From Fonticula-like sp. SCN 57-25 (taxonomy: Eukaryota > Nucleariida > Rotosphaerida), in assembly GCA_001724245.1 (NCBI GenBank), contig MEDX01000004.1, forward strand, positions 1 through 64,000: a DNA stretch of 64,000 nt, written 5' to 3'. The position numbers were made by a program, and so were the translations under genes. The notes under the pieces are model-generated. The model searched no databases. It was not told the DNA's origin and was given only the letters and a program-made list of their open reading frames with translations. Below are positions 53,910 to 63,852 of the stretch, piece by piece; position 1 is the first letter of the stretch; every line of letters starts with the position of its first letter.

Positions 53910-54222
53910 TCCAGAGGACGCAGTCTATTCAAAATTTTAATGACGAAATGGTAATTGAAAGAGGTCGAGTTGCAGAATACATGTCGCTTTCCTGGCGAGG
54001 ACGGGCTCACACGCTTGTGTGATGCTTTTCGTTTTGTACCCCGTTTACTAAAGGAAATTGATATACCAAATTGAGATCATTGACGTATCAGTATGGGGTT
54101 ATATTAACCGCTGCAGCCGCTGCAGCGGGGCAGGCTGACATAATGGGAGGGGAGCGCGAACAATTCGCGACTACTAGGGTTGCACAGCAAATGAGACTCA
54201 AACAGAATACATTGCGCTCGCG
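53910..54222. other. Convergent spacer QCR6 / centrin
   Basis: 313 bases tail to tail, with a palindromic CCGCTGCAGCCGCTGCAGCGG near 54111 (shown as two overlapping CCGCTGCAG arms). No gene seen. Confidence 0.55.
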
Positions 54223-54823
54223 CTAAAATAGTGCGCTGCGCTTCATTACGGCCAAAAACTCTTCCAGGTCAATAACACCGTCGCCGTTCTTGTCCGCCTC
54301 GTGCAGCATTAGTAAGAGGTCCTCGTGGCGCAGCTCTTCGCCGACCTCCTTGGCCACGCGCTCGAGGTTCTTGATCGAGATCTTGCCCACATTGTCGTGG
54401 TCAAACAGGTGGAAGGCCTTTGTCATTTCGTCCCGCGCATCGCGCTCAGACTATAGGAAAGAGAACGTTAGCTTTGCATAGGTGTGGCGGCGAGCGTGAA
54501 AGATGGCGCGAGCGCAGATTGAGATCGTACCAGTTTCGTCGTCATCAGCTGAACAAACTGATCAAAGTCAATGTACCCTAGCGATCATGTCAGTCGCGCC
54601 AAGAAATTTGAGAAATAATCCTCTCCGTACCGCTATTTGTCGTATCAACCGTCTTTACGAGCGACAGCAGCTCGTCCTCGGTCGGCGAGAATCCCAGTGC
54701 GCGCATGGCGATCCCCAGCTCGCCGGCTTCAATCCTCTCCTGCCCCTCCACATCAAAGAGGTCGAACGCGTCCCTGATCTCTTGCCGCTTTTCCGCGCTT
54801 AACGTCTTCTTGCTGCTCGACAT
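54223..54823 (-). CDS. Centrin (EF-hand)
   Basis: Three exons: 54823 to about 54630 ([20 protein letters not shown]), a short middle exon near 54535-54578 ([12 protein letters not shown]), and the last exon to 54223. Four EF-hands are expected for centrin. EF1 reads [12 protein letters not shown], where a Gly/Glu pattern partly replaces the usual Asp residues; the last hand, [12 protein letters not shown], is canonical. [20 protein letters not shown] and [12 protein letters not shown] are typical centrin/caltractin. Centrin marks basal bodies or spindle pole bodies, so the organism probably has centrioles or a related structure. About 155 residues. Confidence 0.9.
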
Positions 54824-55039
54824 ACCGCCGTCTTTCCCTTGATGGTTTCGCGCCAAGGCAGGAGTCGGGCGCCAACCCGATGCCGCTCTGAGCAAACAAT
54901 GACGGCGTCAACCAGTTTGCACGCCAGTTTGCACGATTTCGATAAAGGGGCTGAGCTAGAACGCAGGTTTGAGAGGTACTAGTCTGTATTATACATTAAT
55001 TGGAAAAAGGGCACCGGAAAAGACATGCACAATAATATT

Positions 55040-57247
55040 CTACTTGATGCGGTCTGCGAGGCCCGCGCGGTGTGCCGGCAGGATATGCCGAATGGACCAG
55101 TAGAGCCCACACGCGTTGCAGAGCGTCTTTTGCCCGTCCGGCCCGCGGCGAATACCCGGCGTGTCGTTTGGCCCAATGCCGCAGTGCACGCAGCGCCACT
55201 CGGCTGCAGCGGTAAAAGGGTTAGTATCGTTGCACATCGGTGATCGTGATCACGTACGGCTGAGCGTCGTATTGGCGCGCTTGTAGGCCCCGACGACCCT
55301 GCTCGCGCGGTTCTCAAAGTCACGGTAGTTTTGCCGCGGCCCAAACACAAACGGCTTTGCCTCCTTTCCATTGACCTGCGGCGTGTTTGGCACCTGCCTG
55401 CGGTAGTACGCGCGGTACCCGTCGTCGCCGCGGTCGACTCCGCCGGCCGCGCCATAGTCCTCGTCGTCGTCGGGCCCGAGCAGGTCGTCGAGCTCCTGCT
55501 CCGTGGCGCCGTCGGCGCCTCCGCCGTACCCCCCGCGGCCGCGGCGCTCGCGGAACATGCGCCCCGTGAACGAAATGTCGGACGCGAGGTCGCCGCCGCG
55601 CCGCCGCCGCCGCGCCAGACGCTCATTCTCGTCGAGCAGGCGGTCGCGCTCGTGCTCGTCAAGCACCTCAAGCACGGGCGACCAGTGCGCGGCCTCGGAC
55701 TCGGAGCGCACCGCATTCGACTCGGTCACGAAAATGTCGGGAAGCGGCTCACTCAGCGACCCACCGCCGCCCATCATCTAGCGGGCGGTGAGCACAGCAA
55801 TAGCAAAAAAACAAGGACGTACCGACAGGACGCGGCGCTTGCGGTGCGACACGACCTGCTCGTAGATGGCGTGCGAAATGTTGGGCACAAACTCGCCGCT
55901 GATGCCGAGGTCCGCAGCGAGGCCGCGCGCAAACTCATCGGGCGACAGCTCGCTGCGCGCGTCCCACAGAAAACGGTCCTTCAAGTGCAGCGAGCCGACG
56001 TGCATGTCAAGCTGGCGTGAAACGAAGTAAGAAAAAGCACACAAAAGAAGGATTCAACGTACCGTGATGTTGATGAGGTCGCCGACTTCGGGCGCGGGAA
56101 GAGCGTAGAGCGCGCGGAAGCCTTCGAGCTGCGTCTTGATGGCGTCCGAGACGGCCGACACGAGCGACTCGGGCACCTCGAGGTCCTCGCAGAGAAGCAC
56201 AGCAAACTGGTGAGGTGTGACGGCTTTCTCTGCACAACCACGTGAGAAAAGGGACAAATATATAGCAAATTACGAGGCGGACCATTCAAATTCCACATAA
56301 AACTGTCCGAAATGCGATAGCCCTGGTGCTCAATATCGAGCCTGATGGGCACTAGAGCCAGAGACTTTTCGGCGCTCTCGGATATCGAGGCGGGGTTCCT
56401 ATGACTCTGCGTCAGCGCGGTGGGCAAACCAAGACAAGGCGTACAGGTGAATGTGCTTGCCGCCCTTAAGCTTTGGGTTGTACGCAATCTTGCGCATCTC
56501 TACCTTTTCCTTGTCCTTGTCGCGGATCTCTTCGTCGTCAGAGTCAGAGTCGTCCGAGCTCTGGTTCCCGCGCCTGAAAGGGGTGTAAGCGGATCGCGCA
56601 GCAATCAAATAGGAGCGCACCCTCGGCGACGCGGGCGCGACGAGGCAGCGGGTGCAACTGGCTTGATAACGAGCGGGTTGGCGCCGCCGTACGCCTCGGC
56701 AGACAGCGTCTGGCGGGGGAGCGGGGTGCCGCCTGCATGCAGCGCATCAGCAAGAAAAATGGCAAACGAAAGGTACAAACCTCCAATTTGGGTCCGCAGA
56801 CGCATGCGCTTGAGGAGGGGTAAGTGGGTATCGTCAGGCGCCCACGAGGCACTGTGCAGCGACTGGCTGTACGACGGAAGCGGCTGCGAGGGAGCCATCA
56901 GCAAGTGAAACATTATGCAAGACCATGCGCACAGGCTGGGGCGGCGGGCCGAGCGAGGGCGCATCGGCTACCAACGACGACTCGGGTTCAATGTTTTTCT
57001 AAACAGAAATGTATTAGCGCATTTTGGCACAGTAAGGTCGGCGTGCATTTTCTTCAGCATTGTCCATCGTGACATCCTCGGATGGCTTTTCCGACGGAGT
57101 TTCGTCCCCGGCGGTAGCAACGCTCTGCTGTGCTTCAAGTAAGCAGGACATCATAATACAATGCTATCGTACCGTTTCCTCCACCGTGCTTGACTGCGGC
57201 GTCGCGACTCCTTCGGATTCTTCGTCCATCCTGTCGCTCTCCACCAT
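55040..57247 (-). CDS. SNF5/SMARCB1-family chromatin remodeller with C-terminal GATA finger
   Basis: Core subunit of SWI/SNF or RSC remodellers. The ATG at 57247 opens an acidic exon ([18 protein letters not shown], donor GTACGA) followed by [18 protein letters not shown], then after a likely GC-AG intron [15 protein letters not shown], then [14 protein letters not shown]. The two SNF5 repeats are recognised: [19 protein letters not shown] with [15 protein letters not shown], and [18 protein letters not shown] with [15 protein letters not shown]. The last exon (55040-55240) has one GATA finger, C-x2-C-x20-C-x2-C, with [10 protein letters not shown] replacing the usual TPxWR. SNF5 plus GATA in one chain is a fungal trait (Sfh1/Snf5 of many fungi). 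About ten exons; the exact start is less sure. Confidence 0.85.
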
Positions 57248-57381
57248 GCTCGCCTCGGTTGAATTTGGCGCCAAAAGCGAAGGCGTCGACAAGGCCGTGT
57301 CACTTTGTATCTGATTAGATTTGAGCGCCTATTCGAGAGGGGTCCAAGTGGTCTTTTGACAACAGGCCCAGGAGAGTGTTG
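57248..57381. promoter_or_regulatory. Divergent promoter SNF5 / MFSD5
   Basis: 134 bases between opposite start codons. The SNF5 frame stays open for about 80 bases here without an ATG, so a further upstream exon is possible. Confidence 0.4.
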
Positions 57382-59019
57382 ATGGAGCCGTACGTGCTGT
57401 CGTTCTGGCTGCTTGCCGCGATCTGCGCAGTTCAAACGTTTTCATTACGGCATGTCATTTTCTCCTCGTCGTCGTCTTCGGAGCAGGCTCCTTCCCCCGC
57501 CTTTTACAAGTTCAGGCGAGTGTATCTCGTGGCGTTCCTCCTGGCGATGGGCGGCGACTGGCTGCAGGGGCCGTACGTGTACGCCCTCTATCAGCAGTAC
57601 GGCTTTACGCAGAGCGACATTGCTCTTCTCTTTGTCACCGGCTTTCTTTCGAGCGCGTTTTTCGGAACACTCTTCGGATCAGTGGCCGATACGCTGTGCG
57701 CCGCCCTCTCGTTTGTTGTTGTTGTTGACACATGGATTGTGCAGGGGTCGCCGCCGCCTCTCGGTCGCGTGCTGCCTTGTGTACGGCCTGTCGTGCCTGA
57801 CCAAGCTGTCCACTTCCTTTGGCGTGCTTTTGTTTGGCCGCCTGTTGGCGGGCATCGCGACCTCCCTACTTTTCTCGGTCTTTGAGTCGTGGTTTGTCTG
57901 CGAGCACTCGCAGCAGGGTCCGCCGATCTCTCGCCTCCCTCTTGCCGTTAGCAACACGCGCTTATGCTCTCAGTAGGCTTTAGTTCCAGTCTCCTGGCAC
58001 AGACCTTTGGCTTGCAGACGTGGGGAAATGGCGTCGTGTCGATCGTGTCGGGCATCGTGGCCAACTTTAGCGCCGACGCCTTTGGCCTGGTCGCGCCTTT
58101 TATGCTCGCCTTTGTTTGCTTTGCCCTCTGCGGCCTCGTCGTGTCGCTCACATGGGGCGAGAATTACGGCGAGGTGTCGTCAAAAGTGCGCTTTGTCTAT
58201 TTCGTTCGTAAAGCTCAACTACTTTGTCGCAGGAGTCGCCGCTCCAGTCCCTTCGCACTGGCTTCCAGTTGATGCTCAAGGGTGCGCTGCCATGTTTCCT
58301 TGCCACATTTACTGACATGCTGCTCTGCAGAGTGGCGCATTGCCGCGCTTGGCCTGACACAGTCCCTCTTTGAGAGCGCCATGTACTGCTTTGTCTTTAT
58401 CTGGACGCCCGCCCTTCAGCGCGGCCACGGTACGGCTCTTCCTCGTCCTTGGGAATCGGCCGCTAAATAAGTATACCCCTCAGGTGTTGAGCACGCGCTC
58501 CCCTTTGGCTGGATCTTTGCGTCGTTCATGGTGGCCGTCATGATTGGCTCGGTCCTCTTCCAGGCGGCCATCAGCCGTCGCGCACCCGAGCACATTGCGC
58601 GCGTGTGCTACGGCTTTGCCAGTCTGTGCCTCTTTGCGCCCATCTTTTCCGACAGCGCCATGTTTTCCTTCTTTTGCTTTGTCATGTTTGAGGTCTGCTG
58701 CGGCGTCCACTTTCCGCTCATCAGCACGCTGCGCTCGCGGCATATCCCCGAGCAGGCGCGCGCAAGTCTCATGAACATTTACCGCATTCCAATGAACGTC
58801 ATCGTCGCAACCGTGCTCGTCAATGTGCGCAGTGTAATTTAAATTCGCTTTGTGACTAATTATGGCGATTTTTTCTTTTTGTTTTTCCCCCATAAAGGTT
58901 GCCAGCATTCCGCTCGCTATTGTCTTTACGGTATGCGGCGCGCTGCTCATGCTGTGCGCGTTCCTTTCCTCGACGCTGCAGCCGCCGCCGGAGCCCGTCC
59001 GCACACTGAACGTTGTCTA
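57382..59019 (+). CDS. MFSD5: MFSD5/MOT2-type major facilitator, molybdate transporter family
   Basis: Starts at ATG 57382 (MEPYVLSFWLLAAICAVQTF). Helices and motifs follow: GGDWLQGPYVYALYQQYGFT, GTLFGSVADTLGRRRLSVAC across the first splice site (MFS loop D..GRR), FGRLLAGIATSLLFSVFESW, WGNGVVSIVSGIVANF, then FIWTPALQRGH, GWIFASFMVAVMIGSVLF and IPLAIVFTVCGALLMLCAFL. GDWLQGPYVYALY and the SVFESW segment are specific to the MFSD5/MOT2 group, reported to carry molybdate in algae. Six or seven exons; inner boundaries approximate. Twelve TM helices expected. AATAAA follows the stop by about 145 bases. Confidence 0.88.
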
Positions 59020-59743
59020 AATGCCCGTTGTATCATAGCCCGACAGAGGCGCAATTTTTGAATGCGTTCAAAGTTGTATAGCATACCTTTCTGGCTGAAA
59101 ATTTCGGTCGGGTATCAGTATAAATTACCAATTTCCATGCCTTTAAAACTATAAACAGCTGCAAATAAAGGCAAAGAATGCGCTACAAATACTACGTGTT
59201 GCGCCGCTTTTAGCTTTCCCGCTACCCATTCTTTTCCCCCCCGAACTTTCTCGCCGCGGCCACATTCACCGATGCATCGCTCATCTCATCGGAATGCGCC
59301 TGTGGATCGCCTGTCACAGGCCTGTTGAACGTGGAAGAAGCGACGTCTCCCCCCGCGAGCGCCCGTGCCGCCGCTCCCAGCAGTCTCCCATCTCTTGCCG
59401 CCGCGGCAGCGCTGCATTCCGTGCGTTCCTCCCCAACGAGTAGGGCGCCGCGTGAAAGGCCGCCCGTTTGATTAGCAGCCGCGAGTCGCTCTCGCATTCT
59501 GGGCGCCAAGGCCGCCCCCTCCCCATCAGCGAGCAGGTACGCGTGACCCTCTCACGAGACATGTTTCAGGGAAAGGGACAAGGGGATTTGGTATATCAAA
59601 GTCAATGTAGAGCGTCACTCGTGTCGTTTTGTCATCTGATTTCCGCGCGTCTTTGTTCTTCTCGCGCCACTTGCCGCTTACTGACACTGGGGCGATTTGC
59701 AAGCAGCTTTGCAGGCGGAGGCCGGCCGTGTTCTGCGACTGGC
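59020..59743. other. Intergenic upstream of DUSP gene
   Basis: The first part is AT-rich with the MFSD5 poly(A) signal; the second part is GC-rich. The phosphatase frame stays open back to 59468 and could include coding sequence or an exon upstream of the chosen ATG. Confidence 0.5.
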
Positions 59744-61081
59744 ATGATCCTGAACGCGATGCCCGCGCTCCGGCAGCCTTCTTCGCCGGGCGACGGGTCG
59801 TCGCTCCCTGTGCCTCAGCGCCGCTCCAGCGACGCCTCTTCGCCGACTTCCCCAGGCGGGTCGTCGGCCCGCGCGCATGCGGCCAATCTGCCGCCGCTCG
59901 TGATCCCGCACTCGCCGCACAAGACGCCGACCGCGTCGATCGTCATTGAAAGCCGCGCCGCGCCGGTGCTTGTCCTCCCGACGGCGCCTTCATTTTCTAG
60001 TTCTTCCTCATCGGGCTCGGCCCGCATGATTGGCTTTGCTGATGCCGATCGGACTGCGCCGATCTCGCCCGCGACGCCAAGTGTTTCTTCCTCGTCGCAG
60101 TCGTGCGACTCTTCGTCGATCTCCCTCGCCGAGCTTTCCACTCTTTTGCATTCGAGCTCGCCGAGCGATCTCGTGATCCTCGACATCCGCTCCTTTGTCA
60201 TGTTTTCGCGATGCCATCTCCACGGCGCGTACAACATCAACGTCTCGCGGATCCTTCTTCGGCGGCATCGCCGTCCTGGCGTCAAGGCCGCTCCCGTGGC
60301 CAACATTAGCGGAATGATTTCAACGGCGGAAGGCAAGGAGGCGTTTGCGCAGCGCGGCGGCCGGACCGTCGTGCTCGTCGGCGACCGCGAGTCACTTGCC
60401 GACGCTGACCGCCCGCTCGACTTTCTCGCCGAGCTTCTCGCGCTGGAAGGAATCGCCGCCGCCGTGCGGGTCGTCACCGTCCCCTTTGAGGACATTGAGC
60501 GCGCCCTCCCCGACCTGTGTGCTCTTCCTGACCTGCCGCCCAACACGCCGCCCGTGGCGGTGTCGCCCGGCCTCGCGGCTCAGTTCCCGCTACCGCACGG
60601 CCCTTCCGGCGGCCCGACGCGGGTCCTGCCGTGGCTATGGGTCGGCTCTGAACAGGACGCGCGTAACGTCGAGTGGCTCCGTGCGGCCAACGTCCAGTCG
60701 GTGCTCACCATCGCGCGCGAGTGCAACATCAGCCTTCCTGTCCCCGTCCGCGCGCACCTGCAGCTCGACACGCTCGACGTCGCCAACGACGAGTTTGTCG
60801 ACCACATTGAGCGCGCCGTCGCCTTTCTCGTGGCCGCGCACGCCGTCAATGACGTCACATTTGTGCATTGCCACGCTGGCATCTCGCGGTCGCCCACGGT
60901 CGTCGTCGCGTACCTCATCGTCCACGAGGGCTGGGCGCTCGAGCAGGCGCTCGCCTACCTGCAGAGCATCAGGCCGTGCGTATCGCCAAACTTTGGGTGG
61001 ATGTGCGTGCTCGACGATATCGCAAAAAGGCAGTCGCGATTGGAGCAGCCGCCCCTCTCGGCGCGGCAGAGCTCGTCGTAG
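59744..61081 (+). CDS. Dual-specificity phosphatase with N-terminal rhodanese domain (MKP-like)
   Basis: A single exon of 445 residues from the ATG at 59744 (a second Met lies five codons on). After a Ser/Pro-rich region, a rhodanese/CDC25-homology domain spans about 120-270 (DLVILDIRSFVMFSRCHLHG, then RGGRTVVLVGDRESLADADR); the loop that would hold an active-site Cys has none, as in MKPs where the domain only docks MAP kinase. The phosphatase domain starts RVLPWLWVGSEQDARN and has the signature VHCHAGISRSPTVVVAYL with catalytic Cys near 376, then SIRPCVSPNFGWM. This is the layout of MAP kinase phosphatases. It probably inactivates a MAPK; the target is unknown. Confidence 0.88.
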   Translation: MILNAMPALRQPSSPGDGSSLPVPQRRSSDASSPTSPGGSSARAHAANLPPLVIPHSPHKTPTASIVIESRAAPVLVLPTAPSFSSSSSSGSARMIGFADADRTAPISPATPSVSSSSQSCDSSSISLAELSTLLHSSSPSDLVILDIRSFVMFSRCHLHGAYNINVSRILLRRHRRPGVKAAPVANISGMISTAEGKEAFAQRGGRTVVLVGDRESLADADRPLDFLAELLALEGIAAAVRVVTVPFEDIERALPDLCALPDLPPNTPPVAVSPGLAAQFPLPHGPSGGPTRVLPWLWVGSEQDARNVEWLRAANVQSVLTIARECNISLPVPVRAHLQLDTLDVANDEFVDHIERAVAFLVAAHAVNDVTFVHCHAGISRSPTVVVAYLIVHEGWALEQALAYLQSIRPCVSPNFGWMCVLDDIAKRQSRLEQPPLSARQSSS

Positions 61082-61496
61082 CCAAAACTGTCATTTTTCG
61101 TCATCATCGTCGTGTAGATCTGTGTTTTTAGGACAGTAGGGTCGCCTGGTAGCGCCGTCGCTGGTTTTGGCGGTGCGCCGGCCCGTTGTTGTTGTGTTGT
61201 TGTGCAATATGGATACGAGAGTGTCCCCGTGGGCGCCCCGCCTCTGATACGTTATTTGTGTTTTTGTGTTGCATCAGTTCGTGCGGTCAGGGTTCGTGTA
61301 AATAAACATCTCTGAGATCAAGCAAACACGTTGTGTGGCATTCATTATGGATGGCAAGGTAGAGAAAAAAAGTACAAATCCCATGCTGTATGGGTGGATG
61401 GGTAGCGCGAAAGCGAGGCAAAAGAGACCGATCTAATACAATAATAACGAGCGTCTAGAAAAGCGTCATAAAGGCATGTTTATTCGCGGTCGCGGT
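61082..61496. other. Convergent spacer DUSP / LRR gene
   Basis: AATAAAC at about 61300 fits the DUSP poly(A) signal. A TGTTGTTGTGTTGTTGTG run lies near 61185-61205. No gene seen. Confidence 0.55.
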
Positions 61497-63110
61497 CTAA
61501 GGCGACGACGGCTCCGCGAGATCCTTTGACTTGTTGCGCTTCATCGTGCCCTTGTCAGCCTTTTCGTCATCATCCTCGTCCTTGTCGCGGTTGCTGCGGT
61601 TAAAGATGCGCATGATGGACGACCTGCGCTCGAGCCCCTTGTCCTCGTCCTCATCCTTCAAGCTGCGGCCCTTGAACGCCGCCGTGATGGACGCCTGCTG
61701 CACGGCGCCAATCTCATTGCCGTGGATGCCGAGCGAGTCCAGCCGCGAGCTGCCGACAACCTCGGCAATGGCGCGGCCGCCCTCAACGCCAATCTGGCAG
61801 TGCCTAGCACTAAAGTATCACATTAGCACCCAATTCTATGCATTTATCGCTGAAAAAAGCCAAGAAAAAGGGCGTACTCGACGTCGATGAGCGTCGTGGA
61901 CGTCTTGATGACGGTGGCGAGCGCGGCGGCGCCCTCGTCGCCGATGGGGTTGCCGTAGAGGACGATAGTGGTGAGCGACTTGTTGACGCGGAGCGCCTCG
62001 ACGAGGGCCGTCATGCCCTCGCTGGTCACCTTGTTGTTGGCGATAGCGAGCAGCTGGAGGTTGCTCGTCTTGAGGAGGGCGGCGAGCTTGGCGGCGCCCT
62101 CGTCGCCGGCGCCAACCTCCTGAAGGAAGAGCTTCTGGAGAGACTTGTTCGAGCCAATGGACTCGACGAGCGTCGACACGCCAGAGGCGCCAAGAGCATT
62201 GCGGCTCAAGCTTTAATAAACTGTTAGCAAACATGTGGGCGACCAATGGAATAGGCGCACTTGAGCGTGCGGAGGCGGCAGCCGGTCGATCCGAGAACCG
62301 GCGCGAGGAGCGCCATCGACTTTTCCGTGAGCTGGTTGGACGACACGCTGCACACGAGTCAGTTTACAAGTTGCGTAATATTGGGAAACATACGTGAGCG
62401 TCGTGAGGTTCGGGTGGCTGCGGACGGCGTTGGCGATCGGCTCAAAGGTCGCGTCGGTCAGGCCGATCGAGTGGAGGCTGGCGTGATCGGGATCGCGTTA
62501 GAATGGCATCACGCATAGGAGAGCGTGCGCACTTGAGCGTGCGGAGCGAGTCGCCGTTCGTGAGCACGGACGAGATGGCGGCGCCGGCCGACTCGTTGAG
62601 GGGAACGCGAGCAAGGCTGCACATGAAAGCGTTAGCAAGGCCGAAAGCACACGTGGGATGACGTACTCGAGTTCGTGGATGTGCTTGGCCTCCTTGAGCA
62701 TCTCGGCGATGGCATCGAGGCTGGCGGCGCTCAGCTGGCAGTACGAAGCGCTGCGATCACAGGTGAGCACAGAGACCGGCATCAGAGGGAATGCCGTACT
62801 CGATGCGGTTAAAGGTGCGCGCCGAGGCGAGGTACTCGCACACGTACGGCACATCCTCATCGGCCACGTCACGCAGACTGCACCACACGCGTCAGCTTTC
62901 ACATATAAACGTGTCATTTCAAAAAAGTTTCTTTCCGCACCGAATGATGGGGGCCGTCTTCTGCCACGGGAAGCAATTGTTCATGAGCTTGGTGAGAAAG
63001 TCGATGCGGGCATGCGCGCGCTCGAGCGACTTGCGGCGGTGGCGGTCGCGCTTCTCAAGGCTCTCAATGCGCTTAATCAGCGCCGCGATCTGCTCGTTGA
63101 CGTCGGCCAT
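61497..63110 (-). CDS. Leucine-rich repeat (RNI-type) protein with N-terminal coiled coil
   Basis: Starts at ATG 63110 (MADVNEQIAALIKRIESLEK, a coiled coil). Each following short exon encodes about one LRR: LSAASLDAIAEMLKEAKHIH near 62720, VPLNESAGAAISSVLTNGDS near 62580, then IGLTDATFEPIANAV, LTEKSMALLAPVLG, and a larger exon at about 62210-61870 with three repeats (NALGASGVSTLVESIGSNKS, NNKVTSEGMTALVEALRVNK, GNPIGDEGAAALATVIKTST). These 28-residue units match the RNI/NLR-type LRR. The C-terminus is charged (EDEDKGLERRSS, then KDEDDDEKADKG). Introns of about 50 bases separate the exons. A scaffold role is likely; the binding partner is unknown. Confidence 0.8.
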
Positions 63111-63700
63111 GGTGTCTCTCTTACAATCTCGTCCTACCCGCGTGACAATGCAGCTGTGCGGAGTGTGCGCGTCAATGGAATCGTGGATGCACCAAACAAA
63201 GTCACGTGACATTCTATTTGGAAAGTTCGTCGCCATTCTAGGAAGGAAATCGACCAATCAGCGACGCGCAATTTTGCCAAGGAAACGCGCGGGGCCGACT
63301 TCCAGGCGGGGTCGCTCAGTTCTGGAATCATATCAAAGAAGGCTCGAAAGACGCGATTACGCACGATTGAGTGCTATTTTGATTCGTAAATATAGCGCGG
63401 GCGTGGGAATTAGTCACGCTTCGCTTCATGTAATACGCCGTAACAGCTGAAATAGGTCCAATGGGGCAATTATGGAGGCGGTTTTGGGGCAATTGAGAAT
63501 ACACACGTATCAATGAAGGTCCGCAGAGATTGATACCCGTCTGTACTACGATTGGCACGAAAATACACCGAGTATGCGATATATGAATGTGAGAATGTTG
63601 TTTTCACCCACTTTCCCGCGCGTTTTGCCGTGCATTTATCCTAAATCGTTTCCTCTATTAAAAAATTGGCACAACATACGCTGCTAATCTGCCGCAGCGG
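63111..63700. other. Intergenic upstream of LRR gene
   Basis: GC-rich near the LRR start codon and AT-rich further on. It contains two ATTGGC/CCAATCAG-type sites (CGACCAATCAGCGACGC near 63252). No gene supported. Confidence 0.55.
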
Positions 63701-63852
63701 CTACGTGTCGAGGCAAGCGGACAGCGCGTGCATCGAGTACCCGCTGTCGACGGTGACGTCCGAAACTGCGCCGAGGAAGGCCGGCAACTTGGCGTTGGGG
63801 GCGAGGTGCGCCTCGAGCAGCACGAGGCCAGCGCAGGGCGACAAAAATACGT
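63701..63852 (-). CDS. Partial gene: last exon of an unidentified protein
   Basis: On the minus strand an AG acceptor at 63853-63854 is followed by an open frame VFLSPCAGLVLLEAHLAPN, then AKLPAFLGAVSDVTVDSGYS and a TAG at 63701-63703. The high GC3 and clean acceptor suggest a true terminal exon of about 50 codons whose earlier exons lie beyond the window edge. The frame runs against a different, longer open frame that lacks coding character. I do not recognise the protein. Confidence 0.45.

Noticed and set aside
57060-57314. Plus-strand 84-codon frame upstream of MFSD5
   Set aside because: It is antisense to the acidic N-terminal exons of the SNF5-like gene, which join in phase with GTRCG-type donors.
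59222-59509. 95-codon minus-strand open frame between MFSD5 and DUSP
   Set aside because: Ala/Gly/Arg-rich, no domain and no splice or promoter support; overlaps the GC-rich leader of the DUSP gene. Could be a small gene but evidence is too thin.
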